Positions 16,530 through 58,036 of a DNA stretch of 64,000 bases are shown here, piece by piece (the first letter of the stretch is position 1; the number at the start of each line of letters is the position of its first letter). This DNA comes from Amorphochlora amoebiformis. Taxonomy: Eukaryota; Cercozoa; Chlorarachniophyceae. The stretch lies in the NCBI GenBank assembly GCA_054601695.1, contig BAAHQB010000073.1, positions 682,001 to 746,000 of the forward strand, read 5' to 3'. A model generated the notes under the pieces. The model did not search any database and had not been told where the DNA came from. It saw only the letters and a list, made by a program, of their open reading frames with translations. The position numbers were made by a program, and so were the translations under genes.

Positions 16530-17316
16530 CATATATATGTATACATACATACATATATTGCATGTATATACACATGCATGGATAGAAATATACTTGTGTG
16601 TAAATGTACGTAAGATATATATGTATATATATATACATACATATAACATATATATAATATTATATATACGCATAAGTGAACATATGTATAGTTTACGCAT
16701 CAACATATTCAGGATTATTTCCACAACAAACCGAACTTAAGTTTTGAGAATAAATCGGCTAAGGCTAGAGATCGGTTAGGGTTTCAATTAAGATCAAACC
16801 TCATATGCTAACTCCTCAAAACTTAAGCCCCTATAAACACACATGAATAACACACACATATTTACGCTACTTTTACAGACACGGTAAAATGATTTTCGCT
16901 ACGCCACGGAATGCAATAACGACCTCCACATTTCAGGGGCGCTTTCAGGAAACTGGGGTAGGAAGGTGGGAACCATCAGGCCACGGTCAGACGCCAGTCC
17001 TTGAAGAACCTGCGATGATGTACGCAATATATATCACTCAAGATCGGCTTAGACAGCGCAGAACACGTCGACGAATGCCGACTTTTTCTCAAATATGAGT
17101 TAAATCAACATCCAAGGACATAGACACCTTCACCCTCCTCTGAATGATCTACATCATTACGCTAAGCCTTCCCTGGCCCCGGCCCAGGCAAAAAGAGTTG
17201 TTTGTACAACGATTATTGCGTGTTACCGCGTCGCCGAAGCCCATCTCCTCCATCCCCCCTCTAGTCGAGACGTACTTCGGGGCTTCGTCGTCATTTGCCA
17301 CCAATCGAAGGAACAT
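811..17316 (-). CDS. THR4: Threonine synthase, 23 exons
   Basis: PLP enzyme that converts O-phosphohomoserine to threonine. In-phase exons: 17316-17227, 17009-16924, 16830-16800, 16321-16280, 15571-15507, 14695-14635, 14022-13967, 13501-13423, 13047-12988, 12384-12319, 11105-11061, 10784-10752, 10424-10377, 10046-10020, 9097-9035, 8749-8664, 7306-7250, 6900-6836, 5866-5805, 4531-4430, 3135-3070, 1917-1855, 873-811. Together they give 471 residues, near the family size. Visible motifs: KYVSTRG near the N-terminus; [11 protein letters not shown] with the PLP lysine at about residue 125; GATSGDTGS at about 150; [11 protein letters not shown] at about 270; [20 protein letters not shown]. The ATG at 17316 opens the frame about a dozen residues before KYVSTRG, so there is no room for a long targeting peptide. 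Exons are 27-102 nt; introns are TA satellite and telomere-like repeats. Exon 10 ends at a GC rather than a GT donor. Several introns carry partial copies of the adjacent exon. The family call is firm; single splice sites are inferred. Confidence 0.95.
1918..2420. repeat. Degenerate telomere-like (TTAGGG) array in a threonine synthase intron
   Basis: TTAGGG and variants (TTAGAGC, TAGGGTTAGGGGT) run from the acceptor of exon 22 onward. On the sense strand the array reads CCCTAACCC and merges directly into the splice acceptor CCTTAG at 1918. The remainder of the intron, to about 3069, is TA/TG microsatellite. Confidence 0.9.
3222..3712. repeat. 18-bp telomere-derived satellite
   Basis: About two dozen nearly perfect units of CCTAGGGTTAGGGTTAGG, with occasional CCTGGGG variants. 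It lies in the intron between threonine synthase exons 20 and 21. The open frame across it encodes only an Arg-Val-Arg-Pro repeat and is not a gene. Confidence 0.92.
3713..4145. repeat. Scrambled telomere-like and GA/CT repeats
   Basis: Degenerate GGGTTAGGGCTAGGG and GGGGTTAGGGCTG arrays are interrupted by AGAGAG tracts. They are followed by a CT-rich block to about 4415, just downstream of the exon 20 donor at 4430. Confidence 0.85.
4650..5219 (-). repeat. Four tandem copies of the 5' part of threonine synthase exon 20 with its acceptor
   Basis: The real exon starts at 4531 with codons for [10 protein letters not shown]. Its acceptor and roughly first 30 nt recur near 4650-4690, 4830-4870, 4998-5035 and 5187-5219, all in the same orientation and separated by about 150-190 bp of (TA)n. 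Each copy keeps a CAG-like 3' splice site but loses the rest of the exon, including the donor. They lie in the intron just upstream of the real exon in transcript order, so they could act as decoy acceptors. Confidence 0.9.
5432..5660 (-). repeat. Two partial copies of threonine synthase exon 19 with donor
   Basis: The real exon is 5866-5805 and ends in codons for KAEMKSSM before a GTATAC donor. The segments at about 5432-5475 and 5607-5660 repeat its 3' part (the CKAEMKS stretch) together with the ATG|GTAT donor context, but have no recognisable acceptor. They lie in the following intron, embedded in (TA)n. Confidence 0.85.
6985..7127. repeat. 31-bp minisatellite, five copies
   Basis: Units starting GACCCGTAGGAATATG begin at 6985, 7016, 7047, 7078 and 7109; the last is truncated. 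The units are nearly identical (one G to C change in the fourth). The block is bordered on both sides by AAAACGGCCGT. It lies in the intron between threonine synthase exons 17 and 18. Confidence 0.9.
8950..8985 (-). repeat. Partial copy of threonine synthase exon 15
   Basis: The 3' end of exon 15 (9097-9035, codons for AGFYAKK) and its donor flank are repeated about 80 bp further downstream in the transcript. The preceding intron text is also duplicated (TAATG.AGATG.ATA.ATCTATGTATATATGCTATATGAA), so this is a tandem duplication of the exon-intron boundary. The copy diverges where it enters TA sequence. Confidence 0.85.
11879..11915 (-). repeat. Partial copy of threonine synthase exon 10
   Basis: This segment repeats the part of exon 10 (12384-12319) that codes for [13 protein letters not shown], with a small deletion. 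It lies in the intron that follows and is flanked by (TA)n on one side and unique AT-rich sequence on the other. It has no usable donor of its own. Confidence 0.75.
13836..13960. repeat. G-run, A-run and GAGGGC repeat beside a donor site
   Basis: A run of a dozen G is followed by a dozen A, then GAGGGC/GAGAGC hexamers up to a few bases from the donor of threonine synthase exon 7 (13967). The strand bias would favour a G-quadruplex on the template-opposite strand. Confidence 0.8.
14896..15490. repeat. Telomere-like and TTAGGA hexamer arrays
   Basis: About 14896-15035 is degenerate GGGTTAGG. About 15190-15490 is a related TTAGGA/TTAAGA hexamer array that runs almost to the donor of threonine synthase exon 5 (15507). 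Both lie in the intron between exons 5 and 6. Confidence 0.88.
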
Positions 17317-17712
17317 TAAGCAGAAAAAAAAAGAGGAAAAAAGGGCGAGAATCAGTTAAAAGAGAGCAAAGGCTCTCAGGTGGGGGGTATTCCACGTGTC
17401 CTGGTACACAAGTGCAATTTCTTTCGGAAATTGGATAACAATTCGGGCCAACAACTGTAGAGGAGGGAGATACCGGTGGAGAAGGAGCGGGAAAGGCGGG
17501 AAAATCGGAGAGTTCGAGCGAAAGAGCGCAGCATGGGGCTCGGGAGAGGGTTGGGAGTCTGGGGGGTCGTCCGGGCAGCGCTTGGGGCCGCGGAATTATC
17601 GATAATTTAATGCACGTGTCCAAGGTGATTGTCAGGAGAGTTGGGTTGCTTTCTAAGATATCCCATATGTGAATCAAGATATCAATACACAAACTTAAAT
17701 TATCGGGGGTCC
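17317..17712. promoter_or_regulatory. Divergent promoter: threonine synthase (-) / DOT1-like gene (+)
   Basis: This 396-bp segment between two start codons is far more GC-balanced than its surroundings. CACGTGTCC (G-box core) occurs twice, at 17393-17401 and 17613-17621. GCGGGAAAGGCGGGAAAA at 17487-17504 is a tandem E2F-like element. The motifs are seen; promoter function is inferred from position. Confidence 0.6.
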
Positions 17713-27209
<9,497 letters not shown>

Positions 27210-27919
27210 TCATTCAGTTTTCGTCTTCCTTCTCTTAGCGTATAGGTCGTTCAAAGCTCGATTACCCGTAATAACCGTGGGGACTGCGAGGATAAGAAGC
27301 CCGCCGAGCGCCTCGAAGGTGTTAAGGAATAGGAAGTACATGACATTTAATCCTATAATTGCGAGAAGAGAGGCTAGAAACGACAACGCCCAGATGTTCT
27401 GGGATCCCCCTGGTAGCTTAAGCTTGAGTCCCAGGTGTTGAATCTGGTATTAAAGAAAGTTTCAAAATTAGACATATGATTAGAGCGTCCGTCCCCTCCT
27501 GACGAGTATCCCCGATTTCTTGTATTATCCAGGACAGATAAATTACACATGAATCCCATCGAAATTCTACACCGACTTACTTACCCCTACGAAGATGATC
27601 CCTAGTGGAGCTAAGCAGATTGCAGTGAAGGCGAGAGGTAAGATGATGTTGGGCACGGGGTCGGGCTGGTGGAAGGTGTGCGAGATCTCCTCTTTCGGTC
27701 CCATCAACTCGACGCTTGGAGAGGATGCAGGAGGCCAGGTGATCATGATGTTGCCTACTTCCCATCTTGTTGACTTGGTGAGAAGAGTTCCCCCAACGAT
27801 GATGCTTAGTGAATAGAGTCCAGGACCGTATGCCTTGTTTGTAAACTCTGGTGAGCCAAGGTTCTGACGTATATATATATATATATATATATGCGTATTC
27901 TATATATGTAAATAAAATG

Positions 27920-27959
<40 letters not shown>

Positions 27960-28152
27960 TTGTGTATGTATGTGTATATGAACATATATATATATATATA
28001 CATACATATCTACATATATGTATATATGCATACATATATTTATATATATATATATATAATATATATATATATATTTATGTATATATATATATGTATATAT
28101 ATAACACATGCATATATATATATATATATATTATATATAATGTATATACATT

Positions 28153-28228
<76 letters not shown>

Positions 28229-28365
28229 GTATACATATTTAAATTATTTATAGAATCTAGAGCAGACAATGTTGTGGAGGCCTAAGTACCCAAAATCAAT
28301 TTTATATGGAGATGTAAAAATATAAATGCTTTCATGTAAATACATATAATGTACACGTATATATA

Positions 28366-28399
<34 letters not shown>

Positions 28400-28406
28400 T
28401 AATACA

Positions 28407-28461
<55 letters not shown>

Positions 28462-28625
28462 GATGTATATGCAAAACACACATACACACACACGTATATA
28501 TATATTGTTATATATATTTATATCAATCGTAATTAGTAATATATATGTATATATCTACATATATATATATATATTCATCGTATGTATAATATAAAATATA
28601 CACATACATGTAAATATATATTGCA

Positions 28626-28657
<32 letters not shown>

Positions 28658-28669
28658 GCATATTATATA

Positions 28670-28707
<38 letters not shown>

Positions 28708-28887
28708 ATATAATATTTACATACATATGTTAAATATTACAAATCACATTTTAATAGACGTATGTATACGTACATATAAATATATTTATATATATATATA
28801 CATATATATGTATATTATATATTTACTGATACATGTACATATGTATGAAAATTGGTATATATGTATATACATATATATATATATATG

Positions 28888-28938
<51 letters not shown>

Positions 28939-29039
28939 GTATAATATATATATATATATATACATAACATACATGTGTATATCAATGTACATATATATAT
29001 ATATGTATATATGTATATATATATATGTTACATACAATT

Positions 29040-29096
<57 letters not shown>

Positions 29097-30652
29097 CATT
29101 TTTATGTAATGGTACACATTTTATATATATGTAAATTTTGATACGTATGTACATATTTATGTGTTTGTAGTGGGTTACCAGTTTCTTTCCAAAATTCTTC
29201 CCGGTGGGTTCCAAAGGGAAGCTCACAGTTTTCCCACTTTCGTGTGAGAGCTGCATGAAAAGCTGCTCCACCTTATCATTTCCCGTAAGAGCGACCTTGA
29301 CGTGAAGCACGTACTCGTTCTCGTCAGTCTCGATCTCTCCGGGGAAGGAGTTGGGGAATGTAGCAGTATGCTTGACCTCCTTACCAGTCAGCTTAGATCC
29401 ACGAGCGGCGATGACAGCTACTTTCTTCGGTAAGACATCGGCGGTGACAGATACAGATCTTGTCGCCAACTGCTCGGCATACGCACCCTCGGGGGGAGTG
29501 ACCTAGAATCGAGCAGGGTTAAACCAAAGCGATTTCGCGAGTACGGAGGGCGAGGGAGAGCGGACAGACGAAGGTGGTTTAGGGGTAGCGTATTTTGTTG
29601 ATACCTTAAATTTGATCTCGTACAAGCCGGGCTTGAGATTAGAAGGCAGTTTACTACCCGAGAGGCTGATATCTACCTTATCCCCATTGCTGTTCTCCGC
29701 GCTTTCAACCGTGACCTTGCTTCCCTTCACAGGAGCCCCGACGACGTTTGATACTTTAGTAGCTCCGTCTTTGACCGTGAGGACCAGAGGGATATGAACG
29801 GTATTGTCGCTGAGGAGAGTGAGTGCGGTCATGATGTGCGAGATATCTTTAACCTCTTCGACGTGCTTGCTGCTCATCAAGAAGACAGCAATACTAGCGA
29901 TGTCGTCCTGGCAGAACATATTAAGTTGGAATAAATATCTAGCAGATTTGTCACATGTGGCTATGGGTTGGGAGGTGGATTACCGCTGAGATATCTGATG
30001 AGGACAGTAGGGAACCTAGAACTAGTGAAGTTGTCTCGATACGGTTGCGCCCCGTAGACGAGAAGTATAACTTCCCTCCCACCTTCTTTCCCAGCTTGAT
30101 AAGTGCTGAGCTAGATGATTTGCCTACACCAATCAGCTTTCCTAGCTTGGCAGCGAAGGCCGTACTCACGGCGTCGGAGCGCGAGGCGCCCGCCGTTGCC
30201 TTGTAAGATCCGTCTTTCTGCGCCAACGACGACAAAACTCCTTCTATAGCTTCCTTGTCCACCTTCGATCCCATCTTAGTTAGCACCTCCGCGGCCATAA
30301 ATGCGTCGGCAATTGCCCCACTGCTAAGCCCTGATTCTAGAGTTGACATCATGGACGTCGAGAGTTTCCTGAGGCACCCAAGCTCCACGAGAAAGTACAG
30401 GTCCTGGATTGAATCGTCGGACTTGAGCTTCAGCAGAGACTGACATGGCTTCTTGGGCTTCTCTCCGAGAAGTGTAAGCGCAGACAATGCGTAAAAAGAT
30501 CCGCTGATGTCGGTCTTAGTACTTTTTGCCTTTAGCACCTTGAGGAAACGTGATTTGTCGGCGGTTGTGAGTAATGTGTCGGGACCCGAGATAATTCCAT
30601 GACTGAGGACCAGCGTGGCGGCCAAAACAGATCTCCGTAAGGTCGGAATCAT
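27210..30652 (-). CDS. RPN2: Ribophorin II (oligosaccharyltransferase subunit), 5 exons
   Basis: Subunit of the ER oligosaccharyltransferase that N-glycosylates nascent proteins. Exons: 30652-29984, 29907-29605, 29502-29179, 27863-27585, 27443-27210. All are in phase 0, giving 602 residues, close to animal RPN2 (about 630). The N-terminus has a signal peptide ([12 protein letters not shown]) followed by the helical region with [17 protein letters not shown]. The C-terminus has three hydrophobic helices ([41 protein letters not shown] and an [13 protein letters not shown] segment) and ends in a basic cytosolic tail, KRRKTKTE, as expected for an ER membrane protein. Three introns are 76-141 nt; the third is 1.3 kb of TA repeats. 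It shares a 151-bp promoter with RPS9. Confidence 0.9.
27864..29178. repeat. TA-satellite intron of ribophorin II
   Basis: The intron is almost wholly (TA)n with GTATAT/CATATA variants, in a gene whose other introns are short and unique. I see no exon-like island in it. Confidence 0.85.
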
Positions 30653-30803
30653 GATGTTGCGAGTGCAGCCGCCACTGACGTGGGAAAGCGCTTTTTTTAT
30701 GTAGAGATTTCTGTAAGTTTAAAATTACGGCTGAATTCGGGCAATTTTCGCCGTCCAATTGTCCGAGCACCGCCACCTGGTCCGCCATTGACAACGCCAC
30801 ACT
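30653..30803. promoter_or_regulatory. Divergent promoter: ribophorin II (-) / RPS9 (+)
   Basis: Only 151 bp separate the two start codons, so the core promoters must overlap or be bidirectional. No TATA-like element is obvious. Function is inferred from position. Confidence 0.6.
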
Positions 30804-31607
30804 ATGGGCAAGAACTATCGCAATAGGAGCAAGACCTCCAAGACGCCCCGTCGTCCTTTCGAGAAGGAGCGTTTGGATAGGGAACTAAAGCTCATCGGTG
30901 TTTTCGGTGAGGAATTTATTTTTGGTAGTAGTAGAAATATACAACCTGAGACAAAATCGCGATGATTTAGGTCTCAAGAACAAGCGCGAGGTCTGGCGTG
31001 TGCAGTACACCCTGGCTAAAATCCGTTCGGTTGCCAGGCACCTCATGACTCTTCCAGAGAAGGTAAAAAAGCATTTGTAGTTTGCGGAGAGGGCGTATAT
31101 TAATCTTACATTACACCATAGGACACCCAGCGTGAGTTCCAGGGATCTGCCCTCCTCATGCGCCTCTCCAAGATGGGCCTTCTAGACGAGAAAGAGCAGA
31201 AACTCGATTATGTTCTTGGGCTCACAGTAGAAAAGTTCCTCTCCCGCCGTCTCCAGACTTGTGTCTTTAGCACCCTGAAACTTGCTAAGTCCATCCACCA
31301 CTCTCGCTGCCTTATCAGACAGCGCCACATCAGGTATTGCGCACTTACATCCCTACTAATGCCTCCTTCTTTTAGCCTTGAGTTTAACTATCTCTGTTTG
31401 CGTGAATCCCGTGGTTAACACATAAATTACTTCAGGGTTGGACGTAACCTCGTCAACGTGCCGTCTTTCATGGTTAACGTCGACTCTGAGAAGCTTGTTG
31501 AGTACGCCCACACTTCCCCTCTCGGGAACAACGCTCGCCCCGGCCGTGTCAAGAGGAAAAAGCTTGCTGAGGATGCAGAGGGTGGCGGGGACGGCGACGA
31601 TGTTTGA
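30804..31607 (+). CDS. RPS9: 40S ribosomal protein S9 (uS4), 4 exons
   Basis: Small-subunit protein of the cytosolic ribosome, binding 18S rRNA in the body domain. Exons: 30804-30906, 30971-31062, 31122-31333, 31436-31607, giving 192 residues, the normal length. The sequence is highly conserved: [39 protein letters not shown], then the S4 RNA-binding domain with RRLQTCVF and [20 protein letters not shown], and the eukaryotic [11 protein letters not shown] and GRVKRKK tail ending in an acidic stretch. Introns are 64, 59 and 102 nt with no satellite DNA, unlike the neighbouring XPD gene. Confidence 0.97.
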
Positions 31608-50891
<19,284 letters not shown>

Positions 50892-51131
50892 CGTCAGTGT
50901 GGAGGTTTTTCTTGACAATCGAAGTCTTTTAAACACGCTTGATGACCAGAAAGGGCGGGTGGTCGACGCCCTTGACTTGCCGGACCGAGCCGAATTTTTC
51001 CAAAAGCCGAAGAATTAAAATCTCAGATTCTGCAGCGTCCATCGTTCAGGCATGTCGAATCTCTCTCCGTTTCGCTGCAGACCTCCCCTTATGTAGCTTC
51101 TTGCACGCCTAACTTAAGTTTAATGCACAGT
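50892..51131. promoter_or_regulatory. Divergent promoter: XPD (-) / ARPC4 (+)
   Basis: A 231-240 bp gap between start codons, GC-balanced and free of satellite DNA, containing the candidate XPD uORF. No certain core element. Function is inferred from position. Confidence 0.55.
50929..51042 (-). other. Candidate upstream ORF of XPD (37 codons)
   Basis: ATG at 51042 opens [20 protein letters not shown] and continues to a TAA at 50931-50929, ending 37 nt before the XPD start codon. Composition looks like ordinary protein. It could be a uORF, or a leftover of another start. The XPD start at 50891 matches homologs, so this is not part of XPD unless an unseen splice joins them. It requires transcription to start within the 80 bp before ARPC4. 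Confidence 0.35.
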
Positions 51132-51792
51132 ATGTCGAAATTCGGCTCCAAATCGGAGGAGAAGAAGCTCACCCCATATCTGAAAGCAGTCAAATCCACT
51201 CTGACTGCCGCGATATGTCTCCGAAACTTTCCCTCACAAGTCGTGGAGCGTCATAATAAGCCGGCCGTCGAGACCCAGTATAACACCGTCTTCGCACATT
51301 TCATTTCACTGAAAAATATCTGCCAGGTGGGCTCGGGAGCTGCTACTTGCGCCTGTCGTTATCGCGAAGAACGACAATGAGGCGGTCAAGATAGAGGGTT
51401 CGATCAACGCTTTGCGTGTTAGCATTAAGATCAAGCAGCTGGATAAGATGGAGGGTATCCTCGTACAGCGATTTTCAAGCTTCCTGGAGATGCGTGCAGA
51501 TGATTTCGTCATCCTTCGAAGGAAGGCTATGGAGGTGATAGGGATGGGCACGGGAGATCATGTTTTCACAGCCTATTTGCACTTACTTGAATTTTGCACT
51601 CAGGGTTACGATATCTCATTCTTGATCACCCACTACCATACGGAGACTATGTGGCGCGATAAACTGGTGGACTTTATCGTCACTTTTATCCAGGAGATCA
51701 ACAGTGAGATATCTGATCTTCGTCTCAACGTAAACTCTCGAGGCCGTAAGGTGGCCGAGCACTTCTTTCTACAGTTCCTATCTAAGAAGTAG
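51132..51792 (+). CDS. ARPC4: Arp2/3 complex subunit 4 (ARPC4, p20), 3 exons
   Basis: Core structural subunit of the Arp2/3 complex that nucleates branched actin filaments. Exons: 51132-51277, 51327-51534, 51604-51792; 180 residues versus about 168 in animals. Conserved blocks: [64 protein letters not shown] and [24 protein letters not shown], and the terminal [10 protein letters not shown]. An ATG three codons upstream (51123) is also possible; I chose 51132 because MSKFGSK gives the shorter non-conserved leader. Introns are 49 and 69 nt. Its presence implies actin-based motility or endocytosis. Confidence 0.93.
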
Positions 51793-52113
51793 ACTGTAAC
51801 ACAGTGCTAACAATGGCGATGTAGTAAGTTGTTGTAATTAGCCCTATCGTATCAAATCTAGAAATTATACGGGGTATATAATTATCTGATCTTGAATCTA
51901 ACGTAAGTGTACAATTAGATATCTAGATATCTACTAGATCTTGTAGATCTGGGATACATCTGGTATATATATATATATATGTATATATATTTATCTATAT
52001 ATATACTTAGATACCAGAATGTAACCAGATCTAGAAGATCTAGAGATATATCTAGATATATACATATTCTAGATATTATATCTAGTATATACTAGATTTA
52101 TCATATATATATA

Positions 52114-52162
<49 letters not shown>

Positions 52163-52333
52163 CCAGATCTAGTAGATATATACACATACGTACACACATA
52201 TATGTGTATATTTACATACGATATATGTGTGTATATATATATGTTTGTCTAGTCTAGCTATATATGTACTGTCTTAGATATATATGTATATGTATATATA
52301 TAGATATATATATATATATATATATATATTTTA

Positions 52334-52380
<47 letters not shown>

Positions 52381-52559
52381 ATATATATAATAGATATATA
52401 AACCTAGATGTGATTATGTGAATAATGTGATCGATCGAATGAATAGAAATCCTAGATACAACCCAAAGTATACCCTAGATACTAGAGATACTCTAGATAC
52501 TCTAGATATATATATATATATATGTATATACATATATATATATATATGTATATATATAT

Positions 52560-52645
<86 letters not shown>

Positions 52646-52819
52646 AGTATATAATATTATATATATATCTAGATATATATATATAATATATATATATATA
52701 TATGATATATATAAACAATATAATATATCTAGATTCTAGATTATATAATTTATATATATATCTATATGATGACTATATCTAGATATATATATATATATAT
52801 TTATATACATATATACTAG

Positions 52820-52878
<59 letters not shown>

Positions 52879-53420
52879 TATTAAAAATGTGGAGTGTGGA
52901 CCAGTCTGTAGAATCTAGATCCAGGAGATCGGATATCTATCCATATACAGATATATTCCAGAATCCAGATATTCTAGATATTCCAGAAATCGCTTAATAT
53001 ATTACTGATCATATACGTTATACAATGGTCCACTGAAGACTCCAGTTTGTATGTTCTAACAGATACTAGAGGTAGTAGAGGTATGGTATCACGATTGTCA
53101 CCGGATAGTCTAGTAGTAGATCTCTACTAGCTCTAGTAGATTGTACACATCTTCTAGATATTTCTTCTTGCCACCGTGAGGTTTCAGTGCCCTAGGTGCC
53201 AATCATCTAGATCATAGATCTAATATACATCTTGTATTTAGCTATCAGAAATAGACTAGATTAATAAGAAACCTCTGGATCATCTGAGACTGAGTCTAGA
53301 GATTAGTCTCTAGAGTCTCGCTGGATGTAACGTAATATAATTTAGACTCAGATACGTCATGACCAAGGGACAAATTTAAGCACATTTGCATATAAATATT
53401 GCGGCGAGTTTTAGTTAACG
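51793..53420. other. Convergent 3' intergenic region ARPC4 / MYB, CTAG-rich
   Basis: Rich in CTAGAT/AGATCT/CTAGTA words (for example near 51940, 52020-52085, 52470-52510, 53060-53160, 53270-53310), interleaved with (TA)n. No open frame matching a protein is seen. Confidence 0.75.
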
Positions 53421-53753
53421 CTAACTCATCCCGTTGATGGAACCCGAAGGAAATTCCACGTTCGCGTCCGAATTTGAAGGTGGTAACCCACCAAAGGGGG
53501 GCATGCTGGCAGGTTGCGTTGGCATAAGGGAAACCGAGCCTGAATTCCCTTTCACTTTCATGAAACCTTTGCTGTCTCCGAAACTCTGTCCCCCCCCCAT
53601 CATCGGGTTCGACGAGGAGGTATCGCTCGACATGGGCGGAGGCAATGACTGTCTACTAAAGGGCAACTGAGAACCGAGTTCCTAATGAGAGATATGCTGA
53701 GTTAGCGAGTCATGTACATTTTCGCACAAGATGTACACATACGTACATATAAA

Positions 53754-53788
<35 letters not shown>

Positions 53789-55536
53789 TATAGATACATA
53801 TATATATATATATATATATTTATATTATGTTCCTTCTATATGTATGTATTACATCAATAGATTAGTAATAACGATGCAATTCTTAATAATAAATATAGAT
53901 TTGTGCATACTAAGACAAATTAAATTCATGATATATACAATATACACACACATATATATATATATACATATATATAAATATATTATATATATATATATAT
54001 ATACATATATATAAATATATTATATATATATATATACATATATATAATATAATATAAATGTAACGTATTATATTTCATGTATACCCTATGCACTCATTGG
54101 AGGTATATTCATGCGTCCATACACATATTAAAGTTATCAGCACAAGATTTTCATACTTGATAAGGAGCAGGTAGATTGGAGTGCGGTAACTTATCAAGGT
54201 TGCTCTGTGCAGGAGTCTTCAAACTTGCCTTAGAAGATCGGGCGATACCACCTAACAATGAATGAGATTTCAAATTGCCGTGTATAGTCCAATTTTCTTA
54301 CCAGCTAGCGACATCATCTGAGAGCCCTCCGACTTGCCTCCACCCTTGGCACCCCCGGCAATCTTGATATGCTCCTCTAGGTTGCCTGAATGACTGCGTT
54401 AGCCTTTTACCAAGAGATGTAAGATAAAAAAAATTCCACTAACTCGCGAGATTCCGCATGAGGACTTGAATAATCTCCCGGTCGACTTGAGTCATCTTCT
54501 CGAGCTCATCCAGGTGGCCGGTTGTCGAAGGATCAAATAAGCTTCCCAGGAAAGAGTAGACCTTGGAGAAACGTGGTGGAAACTCGGACCCTAAATGATG
54601 CATGCACATGTGAGGGATTCAGCCGGCGGGGACGAAGTTTTGGAATACCTCTCTTTCCGTTTCCCTGTCGAGGTTCAGCTTGAGTGACTGCATCTGAAAT
54701 TGCTTGTTGCAGTTCTAGCTGTGCCTGGGATAGCTGCTTGTGCTGTAGCTCCTTTGATTGCTGCTGCTCCAACATCGACCACTGCACCGAAGGAGTTACG
54801 CTCTGTGGAACTGTAAATACACTGGATGAGCTTGATGGGCTGAGGACTTGCTTTACCATTTCACCTGAAACCCCAGATGACCAAGTATTTCCGGCTCCAC
54901 CGCCGGTGCCTTGTTGACGATCCTTCCCTTGGCGTTCTGAGGCAAGAAACACTAAAAGCGATTCCTTTCGTAAGGATGAATGAGGGGAAACACTACAGGG
55001 ATAAAAAACCTTGGTTACCAGCAGCAGCTGCTTCCCTTTTCTTGGCTTCCCCTCGGTTCTTGGGATATGGGTTCTTCGATCGCCTCTTGGGTCTCGGTGG
55101 TGGAATACAATCCAGCTTCCCCAACTTTTGCATCTTGAGGAAGTATTTTTGTGCGTGACTTCTGATCTGACATAAGAAATAGGAGATAAGACATGATATC
55201 AGCCTCTAATAGGGAAAAAACCTGAATCACTGTCTTTGTCTTGACATACTCCTCAATCTTTTTCCAATCTCGCTCATACCTGATGTTTTCCGTTAGACAT
55301 GCAAAAACACAAGTTGGCCGATCTAGTATTACAATTTTAGTGCCTCGACGAAGCGACTGTGTTCATCCTCCGTCCAACTCTCCCTGGGCTTCGTGATTGT
55401 GTAGGGTTTTCGCGCCTTCTTAGACGATGAGTCCCTCTTTGAGCCACCAGAACGCTATTTTATAGAAGTCTCGAATCACATCAAACAAAAAGAATTAATT
55501 CGTAATATCATCAACCTTTTTGGTCTTGGGGGTCAT
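53421..55536 (-). CDS. REVEILLE-type SHAQKYF MYB transcription factor with LCL-like domain, 9 exons
   Basis: Nuclear DNA-binding protein. Exons: 55536-55516, 55454-55333, 55279-55222, 55166-55019, 54936-54649 (or starting 54951), 54590-54444, 54385-54302, 54251-54157, 53681-53421; about 407 residues. A single MYB repeat (about residues 25-80) has [34 protein letters not shown] and [14 protein letters not shown]. It is followed by [15 protein letters not shown], the proline motif seen after the MYB repeat in plant REVEILLE proteins. A Gln-rich stretch lies at about 150-190. Residues about 214-262 ([35 protein letters not shown]) resemble the LCL domain of plant RVE4/6/8. The C-terminus is low-complexity Ser/Gly/Met/Pro. 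Most introns are 50-82 nt. Two acceptors 15 nt apart precede exon 5. DNA target is inferred only by family. Confidence 0.88.
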
Positions 55537-55674
55537 CTACAGTGAATAATTCTGTCCTCTTGTACACAAGTGCCGATATCTTTGCCGGGTGGGAGCCCAC
55601 CCTCGAAACGCGACCTTCAATTTTCGGTAAATATTTTCGGCCGAAATCTGTACACGTGAAATATTAACTCGGCA
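55537..55674. promoter_or_regulatory. Divergent promoter: MYB (-) / mS26-like (+)
   Basis: 138 bp between start codons. Contains a perfect inverted repeat GGGTGGG-AG-CCCACCC (55587-55602), a 12-bp palindrome TTTCGGCCGAAA (55635-55646) and a CACGTG G-box (55653-55658). The motifs are seen; regulatory role is inferred. Confidence 0.6.

Positions 55675-58036
<2,362 letters not shown>

Noticed and set aside
17291-17692. Minus-strand frame of 133 codons upstream of threonine synthase
   Set aside because: Lies in the divergent promoter; the threonine synthase frame with its own ATG at 17316 is better supported.
53434-53670. Plus-strand frame of 78 codons
   Set aside because: Antisense of the last MYB exon, which is supported by phase and by continuity with upstream exons.
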